Shown: piece by piece, positions 1 through 8,423 of the stretch
Layout of the letters: every line of letters starts with the position of its first letter
Numbering within the stretch: position 1 is the stretch's first letter
Assembly (NCBI RefSeq): GCF_005795905.1
Contig: NZ_VAWE01000001.1
Location: 1,178,001 to 1,242,000 of the forward strand
Direction: 5' to 3'
From: Streptomyces marianii
GTDB lineage: Bacteria; Actinomycetota; Actinomycetes; Streptomycetales; Streptomycetaceae
DNA: 64,000 nucleotides
The notes under the pieces: model-generated
Seen by the model: only the letters and a program-made list of their open reading frames with translations
What the model was told of the DNA's origin: nothing
Databases searched by the model: none
Made by a program: the position numbers and the translations under genes

Positions 1-1
1 C

Positions 2-1927
2 GAGTACAACAACGACGTCCCGCTGAACATCCTGGCCGACCCCGGCGACGACCAGGGCGGGAAGCACTCGGTCGAGGTCACGCTGACGCCTGGCCGGTAC
101 CGCTTCCACTGCACGATCCCCGGCCACGGCCAGATGCAGGGCATCCTCACGGTGACCGACCCGGGCGGCGAGGACACGACCGCGCCCGAGACCTCCGCGA
201 AGGTCGAGGGCGAGAAGAACGCCGACGGCGCCTACATCGGCCACGCCACGGTGACCGTGGCGGCGGCCGACACCGGTTCGGGTGTGGACAGGGTCGAGTA
301 CACGCTGGGGGCGGACGGGGCCTGGCAGCCCTACACCGCACCCGTGACGGTCCACGAGACCGGCACCCACAAGGTCCGCTACCGCGCCACCGACAAGGCC
401 GGCAACACCGCCGCCGAGAAGGCCGTCGACTTCACCGTCGTCGCCCCGCCGACGGACGACGGGACCCCGCCGGAGACGTCGGCGACGGTGACCGGCGAGA
501 AGAACGGACAGGGCGAGTACCTGGGAACGGCGACGGTCACCGTGACCGCCTCCGACACGGGTTCCGGGGTCGACACCATCGAGTACGCGCTGGGCGCGGA
601 CGGGGCCTGGCAGCCCTACACCGCACCCGTGACGGTCCACGAGACCGGCACCCACAAGGTCCGCTACCGCGCCACCGACAAGGCCGGCAACACCGCCGCC
701 GAGAAGGCCGTCGACTTCACCGTCGTCGCCCCGCCGACGCAGGACAGGACCCCGCCGACGACCTCGGCGACGGTGACCGGCACCAGGAACTCGGACGGCG
801 CGTACATCACCAGCGCCACGGTGACGGTGACGGCGGCCGACACGGACTCGGGCGTGGAGCGCATCGAGTACTCGCTCGACGCGGGCCCGTATCTGGCCTA
901 CACCGCGCCCGTGATCGTCGACCGGGTCGGGTTCCACACCGTGCGGTACCGGGCCACCGACAGGGCCGGCAACACCTCCGAGGCGCGGAAGGAGTCCTTC
1001 ACGGTCGCGGAGAGCGGTGGCGTCCCCGCCCCGGACTGCCCGGAGTACGACGAGCGGCTGACCGTGATCGTCGGCACCGTCGACACGGGGGTGCCGAACC
1101 GGGTCACCCGCTCCCGCTGCACGGTCAACGAGCTGATCGAGGACGAGAAGGACTGGAGCTCCCACGCCCTGTTCCTCAAGCACGTCGACAAGGTGCTGGA
1201 CCGGTTGCTGGCCGACGGCGTGATCGACCTGCGCGAGCACAAGAAGATCTACAAGGCGGCCGAGCAGTCCGGCATCGGCAAGCCGGGACAGACCGGCGGC
1301 TACCGCGACCTGTTCGACGGCACTGCCGCCTCGTTCGCCAAGTGGCAGCACGTGGGCGGCGGTTCGTTCGGCCTCAACGCCGACGGGTCCATGACCAGCG
1401 GCACCACCAGGGGCGGCCTGGGCATGCTGTGGTTCCCCCAGCGGCAGTACGGCGACTTCTCGCTGAAGCTCCAGTGGCGGGACGACGCCCCGGGGACCGG
1501 CAACGCCAACAGCGGTGTGTTCGTGCGCTTCCCGTACGTGCACGACAACCCGGAGGAGCCGCGGCCGGAGTGGGTGGCCATCAAGTACGGCCATGAGGTG
1601 CAGGTCCTGGACCGGCCCGACGGCGACATGTACAAGACCGGTTCCGTCTACGGCTTCGACCGCGTCGGTCTCGGCGGGGCCGGGGTCACCCCGAAGGGCA
1701 CCTGGAACGACTACGAGATCCGGGTGGAGGGCCAGCACTACTCGGTCCACCGCAACGGCGTCCTGATCAACGAGTTCGAGAACAGCGGCGGCCAGGAGTT
1801 CGTCCCGCCGCGAGGCGACGACCCGGGCACGGACGGGCGGCGGTACGCACAGGGCTATATCGGCCTCCAGGTGCACGGCACCACCGACGTGGTCTCGTAC
1901 CGCAACATCCGCGTCAAGGAGCTGTAG
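2..1927 (+). CDS. secreted modular protein, C-terminal part (cupredoxin, OmpL47-like repeats, DUF1080)
   Basis: The frame is open from the first bases, so the N-terminus lies outside the window; 641 residues are visible. Residues 1-55 are the end of a cupredoxin domain with the copper-ligand pattern FHCTIPGHGQMQG (Cys, His, Met). Residues about 59-340 are three Ig-like repeats of the OmpL47 kind, each ending in a RATDKAGNT-type motif. After a linker, residues about 435-641 form a DUF1080 (3-keto-disaccharide hydrolase/LamG-like) domain running from YRDLFDGT to SYRNIRVKEL. In Streptomyces such modules often form the tail of very large ThuA/sugar-dehydrogenase proteins, so this is probably an extracellular carbohydrate-acting protein; that part is inference. 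Repeats 1 and 2 share a perfect 144-bp DNA stretch. Confidence 0.85.
   Translation, partial: EYNNDVPLNILADPGDDQGGKHSVEVTLTPGRYRFHCTIPGHGQMQGILTVTDPGGEDTTAPETSAKVEGEKNADGAYIGHATVTVAAADTGSGVDRVEYTLGADGAWQPYTAPVTVHETGTHKVRYRATDKAGNTAAEKAVDFTVVAPPTDDGTPPETSATVTGEKNGQGEYLGTATVTVTASDTGSGVDTIEYALGADGAWQPYTAPVTVHETGTHKVRYRATDKAGNTAAEKAVDFTVVAPPTQDRTPPTTSATVTGTRNSDGAYITSATVTVTAADTDSGVERIEYSLDAGPYLAYTAPVIVDRVGFHTVRYRATDRAGNTSEARKESFTVAESGGVPAPDCPEYDERLTVIVGTVDTGVPNRVTRSRCTVNELIEDEKDWSSHALFLKHVDKVLDRLLADGVIDLREHKKIYKAAEQSGIGKPGQTGGYRDLFDGTAASFAKWQHVGGGSFGLNADGSMTSGTTRGGLGMLWFPQRQYGDFSLKLQWRDDAPGTGNANSGVFVRFPYVHDNPEEPRPEWVAIKYGHEVQVLDRPDGDMYKTGSVYGFDRVGLGGAGVTPKGTWNDYEIRVEGQHYSVHRNGVLINEFENSGGQEFVPPRGDDPGTDGRRYAQGYIGLQVHGTTDVVSYRNIRVKEL
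311..739 (+). repeat. perfect 144-bp direct repeat inside the OmpL47-like region
   Basis: Positions 311-454 and 596-739 are identical base for base and lie 285 bp (95 codons) apart, so the copies are in frame. They encode the second half of Ig-like repeats 1 and 2. The first halves of the repeats and the whole third repeat have diverged. This points to recent duplication or gene conversion limited to the second half. Confidence 0.95.
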
Positions 1928-1945
1928 CCGACGCGGCCGCACGGA

Positions 1946-1987
1946 CGCCGGTGCCCCGCCGCCCCACCGGGCGGTGGGGCACCGGCG
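1946..1987. terminator. bidirectional hairpin between convergent genes
   Basis: Left arm CGCCGGTGCCCCGCC (from 1946) pairs with GGTGGGGCACCGGCG (to 1987), with one G-T mismatch near the loop. It sits just after the DUF1080 gene and just before the end of the convergent LigD polymerase gene, so it can serve both. There is no long T run, as is usual in high-GC actinobacteria. Confidence 0.75.
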
Positions 1988-2014
1988 GGTGCGACGCGCC
2001 CCGGCTCGGCCGGT

Positions 2015-3139
2015 TCAGCCGCCGCCCCGCCCCGTCTCCCCCGTCCCCGTCCCGCCCGGCGCCCCCTCCACGGAGTCGTCCCGCGCCTTCACGGGCGCGC
2101 GCCCGGCGGGCTTCGCGGCGGGACCGGCCGGGGCGTCCTTCCTCGCGCGGCTCGGCTGGACCCGCTTCGGCTCGCCGGGCATCTTCGGGTACTCCGGCGG
2201 GTACGGCAGATCGCCCAGCCCGTGCTCCGCCTCGTCACGGCGGGCCAGCTCCAGCAGCGCCTCCAGGCCGAAGCGCCGGTCGTCCATGTCGGCGTGGACG
2301 TCGCCGTCCTCGGCGTAGCGCGTGCGCATGGTCACGATGTCGAAGTCCTCGGGGACCGCGTCGTCGATCTCCTCCCAGCGCAGCGGCGCGGAGACCGGGG
2401 CGTGGGGGCGGGGCCGCACGGAGTAGGCGGAGGCGATGGTGCGGTCCCGGGCGGTCTGGTTGTAGTCGACGAAGATCCGCGCGCCGCGCTCCTCCTTCCA
2501 CCACCTGATGGTGACCTGGTCCGGCATCCTGCGTTCCAGCTGCCGCCCGCAGGCGATGGCGGCGCGCCGGACCTGGGTGAACGTCCAGCGCGGTTCGATG
2601 GGGACGAACACGTGGAGTCCGCGTCCGCCGGACGTCTTGGGCCAGCCGCGCAACCCGGCCCCGTCGAGGACGTCCCGCAGTTCGTGGGCGGCGCGGACGG
2701 CGTCGGCGTAGTCGGTGCCGGGCTGCGGGTCGAGGTCGATACGCAGTTCGTCGGGGTGGTCGGTGTCGTCGCGGCGGACCGGCCACGGGTGGAAGGTGAC
2801 GGCGCCGAGGTTGGCGGCCCAGGCCACGGCGGCGGGCTCGGTCGGGCACATCTCGTCGGCCGACCGGCCGCTGGGGAACGTGATGTGGGCGGTGGGGATC
2901 CAGTCGGGGAGGTACTTCGGGGCGCGCTTCTGGAAGAACGACTCGCCGGTCACCCCGTCGGGGTAGCGCTCCAGGGTGGTGGGCCGGTCCCGCAGCGCAC
3001 GGGTGATGCCGTCGCCGACGGCGAGGTAGTACTGGACCATGTCCATCTTGGTGTAGCCGCGTTCGGGGAAGTACACCTTGTCCGGGTTGGACACACGGAC
3101 GGTCCGCCCTCCCACTTCCACTTCCACCGCTCCGGCCAT
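2015..3139 (-). CDS. ligD: LigD-type DNA polymerase/primase domain protein (NHEJ)
   Basis: A 374-residue archaeo-eukaryotic primase-type polymerase of non-homologous end joining, which fills gaps and adds nucleotides at broken ends. Visible motifs are the metal-binding RIDLDPQPG, the SGGRGLH motif and VDYNQTARDRT with the third catalytic Asp. The ATG at 3139 begins MAGAVEVEVGGRTVRVSNPDK, the usual N-terminus of this family; the open frame continues 67 codons further upstream but reads through the divergent ligase gene there. The C-terminal 60 residues are Lys/Arg/Pro-rich and low complexity. The divergent neighbour, 52 bp away, is the matching ligase. No Ku gene is in the window. Bacilli and mycobacteria fuse these domains in one LigD; here they are separate proteins. 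Confidence 0.93.
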   Translation of the reverse strand: MAGAVEVEVGGRTVRVSNPDKVYFPERGYTKMDMVQYYLAVGDGITRALRDRPTTLERYPDGVTGESFFQKRAPKYLPDWIPTAHITFPSGRSADEMCPTEPAAVAWAANLGAVTFHPWPVRRDDTDHPDELRIDLDPQPGTDYADAVRAAHELRDVLDGAGLRGWPKTSGGRGLHVFVPIEPRWTFTQVRRAAIACGRQLERRMPDQVTIRWWKEERGARIFVDYNQTARDRTIASAYSVRPRPHAPVSAPLRWEEIDDAVPEDFDIVTMRTRYAEDGDVHADMDDRRFGLEALLELARRDEAEHGLGDLPYPPEYPKMPGEPKRVQPSRARKDAPAGPAAKPAGRAPVKARDDSVEGAPGGTGTGETGRGGG

Positions 3140-3191
3140 GCCCGTCAGCGTAGGCCGTGCCAGGATTCCGTGCATACCGGACAATCGCGCT

Positions 3192-4265
3192 ATGGATCTG
3201 CCGGTGATGCCTCCCGTGAAACCGATGCTCGCCAAGTCCGTGGCGAAGATCCCGCCCGGGATGCAGTACGAGGCCAAGTGGGACGGATTCCGTGCGATCG
3301 TCCACCGGGACGGCGACGAGCTGGTGATCGGCAGCCGCACCGGGAAGCCGCTGACCCGCTACTTCCCCGAGCTGGTCACGGCCCTGCGCGGCAATCTGCC
3401 GGAGCGCTGTGTCGTCGACGGCGAGATCGTGATCGCGCACGAGGGGCGACTCGACTTCGACCGGCTCACCGAGCGCATCCATCCGGCGGACTCCCGGGTG
3501 CGGATGCTCGCCGAGCGCACCCCGGCCAGTTTCGTGGCATTCGACCTCCTGGCCCTCGGCGACGAGGCACTGCTCGGCACGCCGCTCGCGGAGCGGCGCG
3601 CACGGCTCGTCGAGGCACTGGCAGGGGCGCGCGAACCGGTGCACATCGCGCCCGCGACGACGGACACCGCCGTCGCGGAGCGGTGGTTCGAGCAGTACGA
3701 GGGGGCCGGGCTCGACGGGGTGATCGCCAAGCCGCTGGACCTTCCGTACCGGCCCGACGCCCGGCTGATGTACAAGGTCAAGCACGAGCGGACCGCGGAC
3801 GTGGTCGTCGCCGGTTACCGCCTCCACAAGAGCGGACCGGTCGTCGGCTCGCTACTGCTCGGTCTGTACGACGCCGGGGGCGCCCTGCAGCACGTGGGCG
3901 TCTGCGCCGCGTTCTCCATGAAGCGCCGCGAGGAGCTGGTTGCGGAGCTGGAGCCGCTGCGCCTGGCGGACGTGTCGGAGCACCCCTGGGCGCGCTGGGC
4001 GGAAGAGGAGGCGCACGAGTCGGCCCGGCTGCCCGGTGCGCCGAGCCGCTGGTCGGGCAAGAAGGACCTGTCCTGGGTGGCGCTGCGGCCCGAGCGGGTG
4101 GTGGAGGTCGCGTACGACCACATGGAGGGCGACCGGTTCCGGCACACGGCGCAGTTCCGGCGGTGGCGGCCCGACCGCACTCCGGAGAGCTGCACGTACG
4201 CGCAGCTGGAGGAGCCGGTGCGCTACGACCTCTCGGAGGTGCTGTCGGCGCCGCCGTCCGGGTGA
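3192..4265 (+). CDS. ligD: ATP-dependent DNA ligase (LigD ligase type)
   Basis: A 357-residue NHEJ ligase that seals double-strand breaks using ATP. The adenylated lysine is K29 in motif I, EAKWDGFR, followed by VVDGEIV (motif III) and DGVIAK (motif IV) and then an OB-fold part ending near the C-terminus. The start at 3192 gives MDLPVMPPVKPMLAK, which aligns motif I at the usual distance; an earlier in-frame start at 3078 would run into the divergent polymerase gene. The two genes probably share the 52-bp promoter region and act with Ku encoded elsewhere. Confidence 0.93.
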   Translation: MDLPVMPPVKPMLAKSVAKIPPGMQYEAKWDGFRAIVHRDGDELVIGSRTGKPLTRYFPELVTALRGNLPERCVVDGEIVIAHEGRLDFDRLTERIHPADSRVRMLAERTPASFVAFDLLALGDEALLGTPLAERRARLVEALAGAREPVHIAPATTDTAVAERWFEQYEGAGLDGVIAKPLDLPYRPDARLMYKVKHERTADVVVAGYRLHKSGPVVGSLLLGLYDAGGALQHVGVCAAFSMKRREELVAELEPLRLADVSEHPWARWAEEEAHESARLPGAPSRWSGKKDLSWVALRPERVVEVAYDHMEGDRFRHTAQFRRWRPDRTPESCTYAQLEEPVRYDLSEVLSAPPSG

Positions 4266-4280
4266 CCACGGACCTCGGCT

Positions 4281-4349
4281 TCCGGAGGCGCGGGTCCGTG
4301 CCCCCGTCGTCTTCTTCGCGGTCCTGTAAGAGGACCGCTGGCCTCCGGG
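4281..4349 (+). terminator. nested hairpin after the ligase gene
   Basis: An inner perfect stem GCGGTCCT/AGGACCGC (4318-4325 and 4331-4338, loop GTAAG) sits inside an outer pairing CCGGAGGC/GCCTCCGG (about 4282-4289 and 4341-4348). It lies directly after the ligase stop codon and is a likely intrinsic terminator. Confidence 0.6.
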
Positions 4350-4748
4350 CCCGGCATGACTGTTCCCTCCCTGTCGAACGGATGGCCTGGGGGGTGTCAC
4401 CGGGCCCGGAAGGTGCCGTCGGAGACGCTGATGGCGGGGCACGCGCGACCCCGGGCGGGCCCTGGCCGGGCACCGGCCCCGGCACCCGGGTCGGTACGGC
4501 GCCCCGACCTCCACGGCGTCCACGTCCGCGACCACGTGCCGCCTGACCTCGGGCGGTGACGCCGGCGTCCCGCACTCCCCGGTGAACTCGCCGGCGGCGG
4601 GGCGGAGTCCCCGGACGGACTCCGCCCGGGGCAACTTACTCCGGGGTAAGGGCAAATCAACGATCGCGACCGAACGGTTTCCGCACAGAGACGTCCCGGC
4701 TGACGAACCGTGAAGCGCATCAGGTACGTATAGAGGAGAACACCACCC
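4350..4748. other. intergenic, no supported gene
   Basis: Open frames exist on both strands but none has recognisable domains, a good ribosome site or consistent third-position GC bias. The last 100 bp fall in GC content (about 4633-4735), which suits a promoter region for the leader ORF and small gene downstream. Confidence 0.5.
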
Positions 4749-4793
4749 ATGCCCGGCGACCCCGGAGCAACATCAGCAAAGGACACCACGTGA
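4749..4793 (+). CDS. 14-codon leader ORF overlapping the next start
   Basis: ATG at 4749 preceded by GAGGAG (spacing about 10) encodes MPGDPGATSAKDTT. Its TGA (4791-4793) overlaps the GTG start (4790-4792) of the next gene as GTGA, so the two would be translationally coupled. Nothing in the peptide suggests an attenuating amino acid run. It may be a real short leader or a chance frame; its own ribosome site and the exact overlap favour the former. Confidence 0.4.
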   Translation: MPGDPGATSAKDTT

Positions 4794-5047
4794 CCGCGTC
4801 CAACCTCGTCCCCGTCCCGATCCCCGACGGTGTGGCCGCCCTGATCGGATCCTGCATGCCGCTCGGTGTGCTGCAGGCGGAGATCGACGCCGAGTGCGCG
4901 GCGCGCGAGGCCATGCGGTTCCGGGGGCCGCTCTGCGCCGAGGACCAGGCGGACCGCGAGCACGCCCTGGCCGCGCTGGCCCTGTCCAACAAGATCCTGG
5001 CCGCCTACAACCCGGGCCTGGTGGTGCGTCCGGGCGGACCGCGCTAG
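4790..5047 (+). CDS. small conserved-looking hypothetical protein, 85 aa
   Basis: I do not recognise the family. The GTG start has AAAGGA six bases upstream. The protein is soluble, with an acidic helical middle (about residues 28-70, rich in Ala, Glu and Arg, two Cys) and ends in NPGLVVRP. Third-position GC is high, as in real genes here. The upstream 14-codon ORF ends inside its start codon. Confidence 0.6.
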   Translation: MTASNLVPVPIPDGVAALIGSCMPLGVLQAEIDAECAAREAMRFRGPLCAEDQADREHALAALALSNKILAAYNPGLVVRPGGPR

Positions 5048-5462
5048 GTGTATTGCCCTGAGAGGGTAGGGCCGCATCAGGCGGCGTTCGCCCCGTCGCG
5101 GCGCCCGGCACGGCGACTCGCGGCGTTGCCGAACCAAACGATCAGGCCCACCACGAGGTCGATCCGGCGCCTTGCGATCTTCCCCTCGGCCCGGAGGGCC
5201 TGGGGAGACCCCACCCCCTCGACCGGAGGGCCCGGGAAGACTCCATGCACCGGACGCCGCTCCTTGACGGGCAAACCTTGCCCGAGGCGGCGCTAGCCGG
5301 GAACGCAGCGGCCTGGGGACAACCGATGCGGATCGGAACCGTGTCGGTGCCGGGCAGGTGGAACGGAGGAAGGGAGCCTGGACCACAGCGTGACCTGCCG
5401 CATTCCTGCGCACGCCCGACCGTGCGGGGTCGGCAGACCTGTGGAACAGGAGGGACGGGACC
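5048..5462. other. intergenic upstream of the BCCT transporter
   Basis: No supported gene. A 65-codon frame on the minus strand (5077-5274) contains a short hydrophobic stretch but no ribosome site or family. A small stem CGGGCAA/TTGCCCG sits near 5268-5285. The region may carry the leader of the transporter mRNA; I found no riboswitch consensus I could defend. Confidence 0.4.
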
Positions 5463-7589
5463 GTGGCGACCAAGGGAAAGGGCAGCGCCAGCGCCGACGA
5501 GGAGGGGGCGGCGCCGGCGAACGCCGCGCCCGGAGAGACCCGGATCAAACCCGTCGTCTTCCTCGGATCCTCCGGGCTGATCCTCGCGATCTCGATCTGG
5601 GCGATCATCACCCCGGGAGGCGCCCAGCACGTCATCGGTGTCGTGGTCGACTGGATCTCCATCGGTTTCGGCTGGTACTACTTCCTCGCCGCCACCCTGT
5701 ACCTGGCCTTCGTGGTGTTCATCGGCGCCTCCCGCTACGGCAACATCAAACTGGGGCCGAAGCACTCCACGCCCGACTTCGGTCTGTTCGCCTGGGGAGC
5801 CATGCTCTTCGCGGCCGGCATCGGGATCGACCTGATGTTCTTCGCCGTCTCAGGGCCCGTCAGCCACTACCTCGCGCCGCCGGAGGGCAGGGGGCAGACC
5901 GTGGAGGCGGCCCGTCAGGCCGTGGTGTGGACGCTGTTCCACTACGGCATCACCGGGTGGGCGATGTACGCGCTGATGGGCATGGCGCTGGGGTACTTCG
6001 CCTTCCGCTACCGGCTGCCCCTCGCCATCCGCTCGGCGCTCTACCCCATCATCGGCCGGCGCATCCACGGCCGGATCGGTGACGCCGTGGACCTCGCGGC
6101 CATCATCGGCACGGTGTTCGGCATCTCGGTGTCGCTCGGAATCGGGGTGGTACAGCTGAACTTCGGACTCAGCTTCCTCTTCGACGTACCCGAGGGGATC
6201 GCCGCGCAGATCGGTCTGATCGTCATCGCGGTGATCATGGCCACGGTGTCCGCGGCGGCGGGAGTCGACCGCGGTATCCGGCGGCTCTCCGAGCTCAACG
6301 TCGTACTCGCCCTCGTACTGCTGCTCTACATGCTGATCGTCAGCGGCCCCGTCCCGCTGCTCAACCAGCTCATCCTCAACATCGGCGACTACGTCAGCCG
6401 CTTCCCCTCGATGACCCTGAACACCTTCGGCTACGACCCTCCGAAGGACTGGCTCAACGCCTGGACGCTCTTCTTCTGGGCCTGGTGGGTCGCGTGGGCG
6501 CCCTTCGTCGGGCTGTTCCTGGCGAGGATCTCCCGCGGCCGCTCGCTCCGCCAGTTCGTGCTGGCGACCCTGGTCATCCCGTTCGTGTTCACGCTGATCT
6601 TCCTCTCCGTCTTCGGCAACAGCGCGCTGCAGGTGATCCGCAGCGGCAACGTCCGGTTCGGCGAGACGGCCATGGAATTCCCCGAGCAGGGCTTCTACGG
6701 GCTGCTCGCGCAGTACCCGGGGGCGGCGTTCAGCGCCGGACTCGCCACCGTCGTCGGGCTGCTGCTCTACGTCACCTCGGCGGACTCCGGCGCGCTGGTG
6801 ATGGGCAACCTCTGCTCGCACCTGCCCACCCCGGTGAGCGACTCGGCTCCTTGGCTGCGGGTCTTCTGGGCCGGCGCCACGGGACTGCTGACCCTGGCCA
6901 TGCTCCTCGTGGGCGGCGTGGAGGCGCTCACCAGCGCGACCATCGTCATGGGGCTGCCGTTCTCGTTCGTGATGTTCCTCATCATGGCCGGCCTGTACAA
7001 GGCACTCCGCCTCGAACGCATGCGTGACGACGCGCTGATCGCCGCTCTGCCCGGGTCGCTGTCGGGACGGACGCACCGCGGACCCCACGCCGAGCGGACC
7101 TGGCGGCAACGCATCGCGCGGGCGATGTCGTTCCCCGGCCCGCGGGCCGCCGCCCGGTTCGTCGACGAGGTGTGCCGCCCGGCGTTCGAGAAGGTGGCCG
7201 ATGAACTGCGCACCCAGGGAGCGGAGACGTCCGTCGCCGAGGAGACCGACGAGACGACCGGCGTCCCCCGGCTGGAGCTGCGGGTCCGGATCGGCGGCAA
7301 GGAGGAGTTCGTCTACGGTCTGGAACCGCTGGAGACGCTCACCCCCCAGTTCGCGACCCGGTCGGTCTCCACCCACGACACGTACCTGAGGTTCGAGGTG
7401 CGGCTCGCCGAGGGCAACCAGGGCTACGACGTGATGGGGTACACCGAGGAACAACTCATCGGCGACATGCTCGACCAGTACGAGAGGCATTTCGAGTTCC
7501 TGCGCCTGCACCACGAGGCCACGGCCGGCTCCGCGCTGCCCGGGCACCGGCCGGACACGGCCGAGCACGACCCGGACCAGGAGGGCTGA
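5463..7589 (+). CDS. betT: BCCT family choline/betaine transporter (BetT type)
   Basis: A 708-residue secondary transporter of the betaine/choline/carnitine family, expected to import choline or glycine betaine for osmoprotection. The family signature is seen as FFWAWWVAWAPFVG (residues 337-350) followed by RISRGR. About twelve membrane segments lie between residues 30 and 510. The roughly 180-residue cytosolic tail is the length seen in BetT proteins, where it takes part in osmosensing. The GTG start at 5463 has GGAGGG upstream. It stands alone, with no betaine biosynthesis genes nearby. The substrate is inferred from the BetT-like tail, not proven. Confidence 0.9.
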   Translation: MATKGKGSASADEEGAAPANAAPGETRIKPVVFLGSSGLILAISIWAIITPGGAQHVIGVVVDWISIGFGWYYFLAATLYLAFVVFIGASRYGNIKLGPKHSTPDFGLFAWGAMLFAAGIGIDLMFFAVSGPVSHYLAPPEGRGQTVEAARQAVVWTLFHYGITGWAMYALMGMALGYFAFRYRLPLAIRSALYPIIGRRIHGRIGDAVDLAAIIGTVFGISVSLGIGVVQLNFGLSFLFDVPEGIAAQIGLIVIAVIMATVSAAAGVDRGIRRLSELNVVLALVLLLYMLIVSGPVPLLNQLILNIGDYVSRFPSMTLNTFGYDPPKDWLNAWTLFFWAWWVAWAPFVGLFLARISRGRSLRQFVLATLVIPFVFTLIFLSVFGNSALQVIRSGNVRFGETAMEFPEQGFYGLLAQYPGAAFSAGLATVVGLLLYVTSADSGALVMGNLCSHLPTPVSDSAPWLRVFWAGATGLLTLAMLLVGGVEALTSATIVMGLPFSFVMFLIMAGLYKALRLERMRDDALIAALPGSLSGRTHRGPHAERTWRQRIARAMSFPGPRAAARFVDEVCRPAFEKVADELRTQGAETSVAEETDETTGVPRLELRVRIGGKEEFVYGLEPLETLTPQFATRSVSTHDTYLRFEVRLAEGNQGYDVMGYTEEQLIGDMLDQYERHFEFLRLHHEATAGSALPGHRPDTAEHDPDQEG

Positions 7590-7873
7590 CGCAGCGGACG
7601 GACCCGCGACCGCCGGGCAGCTCGGGGTGCTCGACGACGCCCGGCTGATCGTCTCGGCGGCTCACCGCCGGGGCCGCCGCCGTGCCGGGCCGCACCGGTG
7701 ATCCCCCGGCAGACCGCGGTGCCGGGGGCCGCGGTGATCGCCGGCACCAAGCGGCTCGCGACGCACACGGGGGTCTTCACACTGCTGTGAGCGGTCGTCA
7801 CAGCGCCGATGGCGGTGCGGCCGGGCTCGACGACGAGCGTCCGACGGGCGGCCGGTCGGCCGGGCCGCGGCGT
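7590..7873. other. intergenic between convergent genes
   Basis: No supported gene. The short plus-strand frame ending at the TGA near 7790 looks like noise or a worn fragment. Confidence 0.4.
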
Positions 7874-8299
7874 TCACTCCATGAAGGTGCCGTTCACGTA
7901 CACCCAGGCACCGTCGTGCCGTTCGAAGTGGCTGCGCTCGTGGAGCTGTCCGGGCTCCCCGCCGTGGGTGTAGCGGGCGACGAAGGTGACCGTGCCGGTG
8001 GTGTGGAACATGCCGCCCTCGGTGGTCTCCCGGATCTCCAGCCCGGTCCAGCGCATCGCGGGATCGAACTCCACACCACTCGGCCGGTAGTCGGGGTGCC
8101 AGGTGCGCAGCAGATATCCCTCGTCGCGGACGACGAAGGCGCAGTAGCGGGACCGCATCAGCAGTTCCGCCGTCGGGGCGGTGGACCGTCCGGTGTGGAA
8201 CCTGCCGCAACAGGCTCCGTACACGGCGGGCAGCCCGCAGGGACAGGGCGAGGCGTCGGTGGCGGTGGACTGCGGGGAGCGGGTGGTGCGTCGGGCCAT
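7874..8299 (-). CDS. UPF0225 (YchJ-like) SEC-C motif protein
   Basis: A 141-residue protein of the YchJ/UPF0225 family. The N-terminus carries the zinc-binding SEC-C cluster CPCG...CCGRFH (C19, C21, C30, C31, H35), followed by the family's NTF2-like domain with LMRSRYCAFVVRDEGYLLRTW and an end of the HERSHFERHDGAWVYVNG type. Molecular function is unknown; the zinc motif is like that of SecA. Length is normal. Confidence 0.92.
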   Translation of the reverse strand: MARRTTRSPQSTATDASPCPCGLPAVYGACCGRFHTGRSTAPTAELLMRSRYCAFVVRDEGYLLRTWHPDYRPSGVEFDPAMRWTGLEIRETTEGGMFHTTGTVTFVARYTHGGEPGQLHERSHFERHDGAWVYVNGTFME

Positions 8300-8372
8300 G
8301 GGGCCATTGTGTCGCGCGGGTGTCGCACCGGGTGAAGGGGCCCGTGCGGCGCCTCCACCCGGACGGCAGTGA

Positions 8373-8400
8373 CCCCGGCCGGACCGCGGTCCGGCCGGGG
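8373..8400 (-). terminator. perfect 28-bp palindromic hairpin
   Basis: CCCCGGCCGGACC, two loop bases, then GGTCCGGCCGGGG. It lies 23 bp beyond the stop of the minus-strand purine permease gene. Confidence 0.75.
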
Positions 8401-8423
8401 CACCCCTTGGGAGGTCCGGGAGG

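Noticed and set aside
2222..4546. 774-codon plus-strand frame over the LigD genes
   Set aside because: It is antisense to the polymerase and out of frame with the ligase; no domain.
5077..5274. 65-codon minus-strand frame with a hydrophobic stretch
   Set aside because: No ribosome site, no recognisable family, low-complexity ends; kept as intergenic.
5250..5460. Possible riboswitch (c-di-AMP or other) before the BCCT transporter
   Set aside because: Some GGGA and CCGGG elements are present but I could not fit them to a consensus with the conserved core; a covariance-model search (Infernal/Rfam) would decide.
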